Assembly (NCBI GenBank): GCA_013365325.1
Contig: JABVXV010000337.1
Coordinates: 1-64,000 of the forward strand
Direction of reading: 5' to 3'
Origin: Dipetalonema caudispina
Lineage: Eukaryota > Nematoda > Chromadorea > Rhabditida > Onchocercidae
Length of the DNA stretch: 64,000 bases
How positions within the stretch are numbered: the stretch's first letter is position 1; every line of letters begins with the position of its first letter. Under the pieces are notes generated by a model that did not search any database, was not told the origin of the DNA, and worked only from the letters and a program-made list of their open reading frames with translations. A program made the position numbers and the translations under genes. This document shows, in pieces, positions 55,517 through 64,000 of the stretch.

Positions 55517-58500
55517 TTTACTTACTGCTTCATAAATCTACAACGAAAAAAATTAAGGCCTCTTTTTATATGACAGGCACAATTATAAATATATGTATTC
55601 AAACGCATATCAAAGAAGGAAATTAATGATTTAATTCATAAATGGAAAGAAAAGAAATATCTGTAAGAATTGAAAGCAAGATAACGCAATTACGAAAGTC
55701 TGATCAGCAGCAGCTTCAATAAATCATCTTTAATTAACAGCTTGATCTACTAATTAGCAACTATATTAATATATATATCATACATCATTTCTAGGCAACT
55801 GGGTGAATATGAAATGAAATTGAGGATGTTATATGACAAGTCCTTTGAATTTTCATTTGACAAGTTTTAAATCATCCAGTGACATACGGGGAGTACTAAT
55901 AATAGCATTGTTTGGTTGCACTAATGATTTTCATGAGTATAAACGACAGAATTTTTTCCTAAAAAGTAAAATAAGAAATGATTAATATTTAAAGACAAGA
56001 AGGAGAATGAAATAAATGGTTGCTTTGATAAGTAAGCATTGGAAATGACTTCATTTTCTTTCCTATTTCTCTTCTAATAACTCAAAACAGCGATATTATT
56101 TAACTATATTTGCATTCGTAATAACTATCACTGAGTGTATGATTTTACTTCGGTCCAAATGCAATTTCAAATTAACTCCGATCATTTCTATTATTCGAAT
56201 AAGCCTTCATGAATATCTGGAAAATGTCCAGAGAAAAAACGCAAGCTGCTTAAAATACTTCCTAATGTTTTTGCTTCAACAGTTGTTAACTTGTATAATA
56301 ACAATACGCTGAACTTAATGTTCGCTTACAAAACTGAAAACGCAAACAGAGATATGATTAAATAGTTAACTTCGTGATGGTATTCAAGTTTTATAGATTT
56401 TGTTATTATCAACAGTTATTTTCACATAATAAGCTGATTAAAACAGGATTTTATTCATATGCTTTAGCTACTGATGCATGCCATGGGAAATTTGTAATTC
56501 TCACAATATACAGCTAGGCAAATTCGCATCTAAAAAGATAAAAATAAATAATTTACTTGAACATTATGAATTCCCTTCTTACTGTATTAGCCTTTTTTTG
56601 CGAATTTTTGTGTTCATTACAAGACATTTTCAAATCGATGTTGGTTAAATCATTATTGGGATTAACCTTTACGAATACGTGTTGTAGAAACATTCACATT
56701 CGACAAATCAGTAATTTAATGTGTAACATAAATTATTTGACTTTTTATCATCCTTGCATATGATAGGATTATAGCACAACAATAGGCTTTGTTATCCATG
56801 CTTACAATATGCTTCTTGTAAATCATTCTCACTCCACAAACATATGTATATAGCTAAAAACCAGGAATTGACATTATTTCAATATGCAATTGCAACCTTT
56901 GTAATCTTTGTATTGGCTAATGAAGATTGTCTCCATATATTACGATGTTGTACTACATTACTATCATTTACATCCAAGCAAATCACCCCCGAATTGATGA
57001 ATTATGAAAATTAATCAATTCCATTATTGACAAATCATTCACAATTATGTGTTTGTAAGCACATTTTGTAGGTCATAAAAAAAATTAAATTGTAAGTTAA
57101 TTATAGAATAGAATTTATCCAAAAGTGATTTAAGAAAATATGATTTTGTTACTAAATACAACGAAGTACGTCGAATAAGTAACTTCAAGTCCGATTCGAT
57201 CAACTGGATGAAATGAATATAAATCGACTCAATATGTCAACTATTTCAGTTTTCGATCAATTTGTTAAGTAATAAATAATAAAAGTAACAAATCTAACGG
57301 TGAATGAAATTCTTTCCCTAAACAAATAAAATTATATGCTATTTTAAAAAAAAATAAAATCGGTACTTTTACGAAATAAATACATTAATCTATAAAGGAA
57401 CTCTATAAATTAGAGAACTAATAGGCTTAATATAACCTAATTCGCCGACAAACATTCCTTCAAATATTACCAGCAAGAATAATAGGCTTATAAAATAAGT
57501 TACGCTCAAAAAAGTGTTAAAAGAGGTTAATTAGAGTACAGTGAAGAAAAAGGAACTCAACAAATAAAAAAAGAAGTAATATTAACGTAGCGTCGTTTAG
57601 CTTCACTACAATTCTCGTTAATATAATAGCTTATTGAAATATGACGCATAATTTCTTGAAATCTCTCTCAAAATCTCTTCTCAGCGATTAATTTTTAAAG
57701 ATAAAAAAGATTATGCCTACTAAATAAATTCAATGTAACAAATAAATAAATAATATAAAAATTGAGAATTTCATATTTTGACTGTGCTGGAATTCATCAA
57801 TTATAACACTTCAATAGGATTCAGATTTAAAGGACAACATGTGGTAAGAATGTGAGTAGCATTCCGCCAGGGTAAATTGATGGATGGCAACAACCAAAAT
57901 ATCCAAAGAGGAAGAAATAAGGACTGGTAGGAAAACAATTGACTTTCCGACTTATTCTTAATAATTCTTTGCTAAATTTACTTCCTTTTCTTATTATCAG
58001 ATTATAGCAGTTTTTTAATCATTGCGTCGATTTAATCATATCATTCACTGTAAAACTAAAGGGGTAAAACATCATCTTCAAAAGACTAAACTTCGATCAA
58101 ATAGGACAACAGCATGCATTTGCATATGAAAGGTGGATTTCAAGAAATTAATCCACCGTATGTAAAGTACAGAGTATCGGATTGAAGAAAATGAGTAATT
58201 AATGAGTACTTCAACATATTTCAACTTGTTAATATTCTGAATTCCGATAATGCGAAATTGAAGTTCATAAAAAAAGATGTTACTGTAACCCTCTACTGAA
58301 AGATGTTATGATATAAATACTTCAGATGATTGAACCTTATGCAATTTATTGATTGCTCTTTGATTATTTCAATTCATTTTCCAAATTATTCAAATAAACG
58401 TAGAAGAACAAAGTGAAATCAAAACATGTAAGCAGAAATTAATTGGGAAAGTTAATATCAAAATTCATTCTTATCAAGAAATAGACCGTATCATTTTCTC

Positions 58501-58896
58501 TTGACGTAAACATAAGAATCGTAACCACTGAAGCGAACTTTGGTGAAATAGCGAAAAAAGAACCTTTTATAAAGTAGCATCCTTAATATTTAGGTAATCT
58601 TTCAGGAAGTTAAGGAGTTGCTTATATAAGAAAGCGAAATTCACCAGAAATAATTTTCCGATCAATGTGTCTCCCTTTAAGCTATTATCAGATTATAGTA
58701 GCGAATCACTTGGCGAATCATTTCAAGGCCACGATTAATTCTTTTGAAACAAACCAATACAATAAAATGATTTCTTTCGAGACAATACAATAATAATACA
58801 ATGAAATACGAAATGATATGATAAAATATTAAAGGATAAGACGAAATAATACAATAATACACAATAATACAATAAAAAAAGAATCGAGACTATCTC
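55517..58896. other. Intergenic, one small peptide frame only
   Basis: Upstream of the chemoreceptor and downstream of the acyltransferase. AT-rich throughout; the only frame of possible interest is the one at 56566-56763. Confidence 0.5.
56566..56763 (+). CDS. Possible small secreted Cys-containing peptide
   Basis: A single open frame of 65 residues starts ATG at 56566. It begins like a signal peptide (MNSLLTVLAFFCEFLCSL) and carries six Cys in all, with NTCCRNIHI and later single Cys. The CC-(12 residues)-C spacing recalls an insulin A chain, but the middle Cys is absent and no B-chain Cys pair is visible, so that reading is not supported. No splice or trans-splice signal fixes the model. 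It may well be chance. Confidence 0.18.
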   Translation: MNSLLTVLAFFCEFLCSLQDIFKSMLVKSLLGLTFTNTCCRNIHIRQISNLMCNINYLTFYHPCI

Positions 58897-61563
58897 CTAT
58901 TTTGAACATAATTCGTCGCTTATTTTTCGATAAACATTTCCCATCTGTTTATGACAATCCTCACTCATACTGTCAATATCAGAATAGGCGAACGGATCAA
59001 TTGCCGGAAGAATTTCAATTATTATACGACCACCATAGTCAAATTTATAATCAGCCTGAAATAGATTCGAAAAAGTCTACTTAGTTTTAAGATATAGGAA
59101 ACGAAACATTTCAAATGATTTTAAGATATAGGAAACGAAACATTTCAAATGATTAAAACAGACATAACGAGTAGCAGAATTTATTTTTGAAAAAATTAAA
59201 TAAAAAGCTTACTTTTCGATAAAATGATTGATATGATGAAATTACTAATGGGACGATTGGAACCTACAAAAATATCATTAAGAAGTAGTGTCAGAAAATC
59301 GGAAATGATATTAACTTGATAATTAAGCATCCACTTCCCTAACTTCATTCATCAAAAATGATGAAGGGACTTTTGAATAAACAAAGCTTCATTTAAGGCA
59401 TTTAAAAAATACCGACTTTATCAGTTTACAAAAAAAAGAAAAAAAACTACGACAACGAAAACGACATACGTTGGCTTCACGCGCTATAATGAAAGCACCT
59501 TTCTTAAACGGGAGCATCGAACTATTCGAGTTTCTTGTTCCTTCCGGAAATATCCATATCTTTCTCTGAGATTATGCATGGAAATGAGTTTCAGCAAAAA
59601 CTACTTAAAGAATAAAGTATAATGTTTTTCATGGCAGCAAATTATCTTTCTGCTTCCATTTACACCTTAGCATTTATCCAAAAAGAAAAAACGAAGTGAA
59701 AAGAATTTCTATCAAATCAGGGTAGTAGCCATATAAAGCATGAATTCAAACATTATCTTCGATATGGTCCGATGAGGAAACTGTTATGAATAAGAATTAT
59801 TCTATTTAATTATGGAATTTCTTGAATTTCGGTGATAAAAAGAAAAAAAAAGTCATGTGCTGGAAGTGGAACCAATCCGAAAACTTACACAATTTCGTAT
59901 TGCATTAATTGCTTGTCTGATTGATTTGTGCGCATCGGCTTTGCTGAATCTGTTGATGAAAATAGCTTCACATAGATATGCACAAATATTGAAACCGGGC
60001 ATAAATTTCAAACTACTCTTCAATAAAACAACACAGTTTTCAGGCCAAACATGGGTTAAAGCTGAAAAATATGGCTATTTGTAACATTTATATATTAAAG
60101 CTGGAGAAAAAAAAATATATTGTTCACACTTCAGAAGATGGAATCTTACTTGTTACCTAGTCAAATTATGTGTTGGATACGTAAACCTAGAATGTTAAAA
60201 TACTACATAGGCCCAACCCCTTAGATTTTTAAACGACATCAGCAACCTGAAAGCTGTACGAACTATCGCCATACAGCTATGTCAAAGAAAGCAGACGGTA
60301 GTAGTATTTCTTGAACATTTCGAATATAACCTGCAAAAATATGGCCTTTGAAATGCAGTAAAATGATGTGCTGGGAGTTTTCCATCTAACTAATGACTTC
60401 TTCATTAATCAAAACTTCCTCGCTAAGATGTACCTGAAATTAAATTCTGACTTCCCTAATTCTAAGTCCTAGTTTTATCCTAAATTTCTTACATTTCACT
60501 TGTCGAACAATTTAATCAGTTTTTAAGTGGTGAGAGAATGAGAAAAGAATTATTAAGCATAAATCATACTTAAAACATCGAGCAAAGTTTGATGATTTGC
60601 AACAATAATAAATGAATTATCGTCTTCGATGAAATTTCGATTGCGTATTTCGTAAGATATGCCACACCAAAATGTTAATAATTGAAAAATGCGAAACGTA
60701 TGCCTTAAATAGTGCGATTCATGTACATGTAATATCATTAGACAGTGTATTTCTTAATGAGTTCTTGAGAAAAGTTCGCAATACTAGCGTCAAACCTCCA
60801 TGAATCATATGTTTTATCTATCAACAAGAAGTAGTGCTTTCCAGACTTTCGTGAAGCTTCAATTGCCTCGATATTATCCAACTGATATTATTATCATGTC
60901 ATGATGAAGTGTTCCGACATATATATTTTAAATTATTCATGTAAAGTAATTCAAACTAACCAACAATATTTTATAATATGCGCTAAATGTTAAAACTGTA
61001 TTAATGATTCCTATGAGTATATCGAAATTCTGCAAATTTAAATACCATTTATGAAGTCTAACATAGAAAAATGGGGAAAAAAGAATCTGCCATAAGTTAT
61101 TGACTTGCAGATATAATTTCTTTAATGAAAAAGCCTTTTTTTTCCCCGATTCCTAAAGGTTTCGATATTACTCGAATTATTATCAAATATCTCTTATCAC
61201 TAATTTTAACTATATCTACTAATAGTAAATCGTACAATATCATGAACTATGCTTACTAAAACTAATTATTTTGATCTTGGTTGATATATATCAGATGAAT
61301 GAACATAGAAATAAATAAATGAAAAAAAAAGAACTTTGTTCTACACAGAAGCTCAAAGATAAAACGGATACTTGCCAATGATTTTTCGGTGTTCTTCCAT
61401 TTGGTAGTGACAGACATGTACCAATTGTTCCAGCCATCATCAGACATATCGTATAAAGGATTACTTTGAAGTAATACCTGAATTTCGGAGAAATAATCCA
61501 CAGAGGACCAAATAGAATGCATATGAAAATCAGAATATTCAGGATATTTAATTCGTTCTCCAT
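58897..61563 (-). CDS. acl-2: 1-acyl-sn-glycerol-3-phosphate acyltransferase (LPAAT, ACL-1/2 type)
   Basis: Six minus-strand exons (61563-61376, 60703-60570, 60061-59889, 59565-59470, 59263-59213, 59055-58897) give 801 nt, 266 residues. The enzyme acylates lysophosphatidic acid to phosphatidic acid in the ER membrane, an early step of glycerolipid synthesis. All PlsC motifs are present: I, NHQTLLD (99-105, catalytic His100 and Asp105); II, FINR (142-145); [10 protein letters not shown] (171-177) with PFKKGAF (184-190); IV, VPIVP (198-202). An N-terminal TM (about 8-25) and FRYYFK follow the family pattern. It closely resembles the stretch LKSSLKxxPGFNxCAYLC of C. elegans ACL-1/ACL-2. The first intron starts GC (TG|GCAAGT), required for phase because the nearby GT gives the wrong frame. 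TTGTAG 3 nt before the ATG may be a trans-splice site. The symbol is by family resemblance. Confidence 0.92.
59085..59152. repeat. Perfect 34-bp tandem duplication in an acyltransferase intron
   Basis: The unit beginning TTTTAAGATATAGGAAACGA and ending TTTCAAATGA occurs at 59085-59118 and 59119-59152 without a mismatch, inside the last intron of the acyltransferase gene. Confidence 0.95.
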
Positions 61564-62744
61564 ATTCTACAATGAAGAAATGAAAAAATAAGTAATGATA
61601 ACCTATAATATGATGTTAAACATAACGAACATAATCATACACGAAGGAGATAATTAGAGAAAAAAGATATAAATCGTGCTAAAACTGCTAAACAAATATG
61701 TAATTATAAATTGGTGTGAATTATAAACTGAGTTAATGAATTACCAAATTTATTAGATCGGAAATGATTGGTCACATTAATTGGAGTCAATTTCCTCACC
61801 CTCCTTCCTTTTTAAATCTTATAATGTTTCTTCACGGAAATAAAAATTGAATAACAGCTTAGGTAAGTAAACACTGAATATCTTTTAGAAATTCTATGAT
61901 TCAATTTCAAGTCCTAATGATAAAATCTTTTGATAAGTATCGTCTGATGAGAGCAAAAGGGATTAAGAATACGATAGATGGCGATATTTGGCAAACTGAA
62001 TCGATAATGACTTCTATAATGATACTAATATAATTTATTCGAACAACATATTAAATTTACCTCAGTAACTTCTCCTTTTGTCACAATCTAAATTACATCA
62101 CTTCATTCATAACTTCTTCTGTCTATCACAAACAACAATTATACAGACATTCTCCCATAAGAAGTAATTACATATTGTATATTGTAATACTTAAAAAGAG
62201 ATATACAAAAGAATACAATACAAAATAATCTATTTCAAATTTCATCCAAGAATATATATTACTACAAGTCGAATTTATTTATTTCAAAGACAAATTTTGA
62301 TTCAAAAAGTTACGAGAAACCTCCCTGTAGAATAAGGGAACTCTCATATAACAATATTACTTATACTTATCAGCCAACCGTCAAATACCAAACGGACTGA
62401 AAGAGGTTAAAGGTTAGTAAATGCTAAGTGAAAGAGATTAATTAAACCAATTTATCAGCATTTGAAAAGTTTAATGATATAAATCGATGAATCAAAAAGT
62501 TTAGCAAATATATAATTCTTGCTACATAATTGATTATCTAAAAAATTCATTGCAAATTACTCAAACAACTTGAGAAATATTGTAATAAATGTGATTAAAG
62601 TTTAAAAACATTCGAAATATTATGAAATTTATCCTTTCAAACATTGAAATTAACTGCAATAATTTGCAGTTAGAATTGCAGTTTAATAGTTTGCTATAAG
62701 TACTAACTAAACCGATGAATAATCATAACTGCAATTGAAATCAG
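61564..62744. other. Intergenic, 5' flank of the acyltransferase gene
   Basis: No coding exon was recognised. A short inverted repeat TAACTGCAA/TTGCAGTTA lies near 62650-62670. Confidence 0.5.
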
Positions 62745-63122
62745 TTTTTTCCGCATGCTTCAAATCTCATTTCATCTTAAGCAATTAAAATTATTGCCCA
62801 TTTCAAATCACATTTTAATCGAAATCAACCAAACTTGCTATGCATTTCAGATTATGTTCGATATAGATCACTCAAAATTATTGCACACTTGAAGTTATAT
62901 TTGAAATAAATTGAAATTATTGTATAGCATAGATCTTATTTTATTTAAATTAATCATTATATACTTTTCACCATATTTGTTCTAAATCAATCAATATTTA
63001 CCACAATTCCGATCATATTTGATCTAAACTAATTAAAATCGTTGCATATTTTTAGCCACATATAATCAAATCAATCAATATTGTTACATACTTCAGATCA
63101 TATTTGGTCTGAATTCATTTCA
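62745..63122. repeat. Degenerate minisatellite, ~42-bp unit, about nine copies
   Basis: Successive diverged units share a pattern close to AATATTGTTGCATACTTCAG then ATCATATTTGATCTAAATCA. The phrase CAGATCATATTTG(G/A)TCT or a variant recurs every 40-45 bases from about 62745 to 63122. Copies differ at many positions, so the array is old. It is not coding. Confidence 0.7.
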
Positions 63123-64000
63123 ATGATGACCAATATACTTCTTTAGATTGGAGGATTGAGGGCGAGAAGTGAGTATGAAGTTTAAAATGATGGAACGGTG
63201 AAGATTCCTAGGCGGAGAGGAAGGCTCAAACTTGCAGGTAGAAGCGAAGAAGCTGAGTGCTAAATCGTGTCAATTATTAGTTAAGCAATATTCAAATATT
63301 AAGTGGAATTAAAATATAATATTCAGACAAAATTTGAAAATGATAACATCTCTACAATGAAATAAAGAAAATACAATTATAAGGCTTTAGCTTATAGTTC
63401 TAACAATGTGCCGAAATAAAAGTAATTAGTAATGAGCTAATTAATTAGTAAACAAAGTTATATATGTGATATTTTCTTCTCTATTCAGATAGAACTGCAT
63501 AATTTCAATACGTAATCAATTTATAAGCTGCTTGAAATGCCAAAAGAAAGTCTGACAGATTTTTTTTTATTTTTTCACTTTTTCGATTTTTTTTTCATTT
63601 CTTCTTTTTGCTTTTTTTAATTTTTCTCCTTTTTTGATTTTTGGTCATTTTTTAAATTATCTCTCTCTTTCTTTTCTTTCATTTTATCGTTTTCTTGGCA
63701 ATATAATTATGTCGACAATTAAAACATGTAAACGAAATTAATTTGGCAAAAACACATTTCAAAATTAGAAAACACAAAAAAATTTGATTATTACGGGAAA
63801 CATCACAAAAAACACTTTAAAAAGTTGGGTGATCAAAACAAAGCTTCATCCACGCCGATTTCCATAAAGATAGGATTTTTTGATATAATGATCCTCTCAC
63901 AATTATGAAAGGGCAGGGGATTTGATAAAATTCCATCATCATAAAAAAGAAGAAGATGAGCTATAAAGACATACAAAAACTGGAGTAAGGAAGTCGATTA
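63123..64000. other. Intergenic, with a pyrimidine-rich tract
   Basis: Contains a strongly T/C-rich tract at about 63560-63690 on the plus strand (poly-T blocks separated by C, A or G). No gene was recognised up to the window end. Confidence 0.55.

Noticed and set aside
56566..56763. Insulin-like A-chain reading of the CC...C peptide
   Set aside because: The middle A-chain Cys is absent and there is no B-chain Cys pair, so the spacing is probably coincidental.
59857..60084. Plus-strand 75-codon frame
   Set aside because: Antisense shadow of the third acyltransferase exon, which carries the family motifs on the minus strand.

Overview
This window looks like nuclear DNA of a parasitic nematode, most likely filarial (spirurid). 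The DNA is very AT-rich and introns are small to medium. Acceptors are of the nematode TTTTCAG type, and the same motif sits a few bases upstream of several start codons, as expected for spliced-leader addition. Three families are nematode-typical: a Sra-superfamily chemoreceptor, a cuticlin-like ZP protein and a claudin/Clc-like tetraspan. I saw no bacterial operon, CRISPR array, phage or intact transposon. The genus cannot be fixed by reading alone.

Layout, left to right. 1-116: AAT microsatellite. 1.8-6.05 kb (minus): a lone C-terminal membrane exon, a frameshifted membrane gene, and a complete four-exon claudin-like gene with a very long first extracellular loop. 7.8-9.8 kb (plus): degenerate coding fragments around an intact tRNA-Ala(CGC). 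13.1-14.7 kb (plus): a complete FIS1 mitochondrial fission gene. 16.5-18.7 kb (minus): an orphan four-TM gene lacking its first exon. 18.7-27.8 kb: a long desert. 27.8-29.1 kb (plus): a small single-pass membrane peptide gene. 29-39 kb: another desert with a 54-nt poly-A run, a microRNA-like fold-back and an ATT microsatellite. 39.2-43.0 kb (plus): a nine-exon class A neuropeptide-type GPCR. 47.2-51.3 kb (plus): a nine-exon ZP-domain protein with a furin site and a TM segment. 53.3-55.5 kb (minus): a Sra/Srab/Sre-type receptor. 58.9-61.6 kb (minus): a complete 1-acylglycerol-3-phosphate acyltransferase. 61.6-64 kb: a desert with a degenerate ~42-bp minisatellite.

Nearly all genes are multi-exon. 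I assembled them by hand by matching splice sites, phase and protein-family motifs, and the models for FIS1, GPCR, ZP, acyltransferase and the claudin-like gene all sum to whole codons. The genes do not form one pathway. Most encode membrane or surface proteins (receptors, tetraspans, ZP), plus two housekeeping functions (mitochondrial fission, phosphatidic acid synthesis). The most unusual signals are three GC-AG introns in three different minus-strand genes, a ZP exon whose acceptor reads AT instead of AG, several hairpins including a miRNA-like one, and orphan membrane genes.
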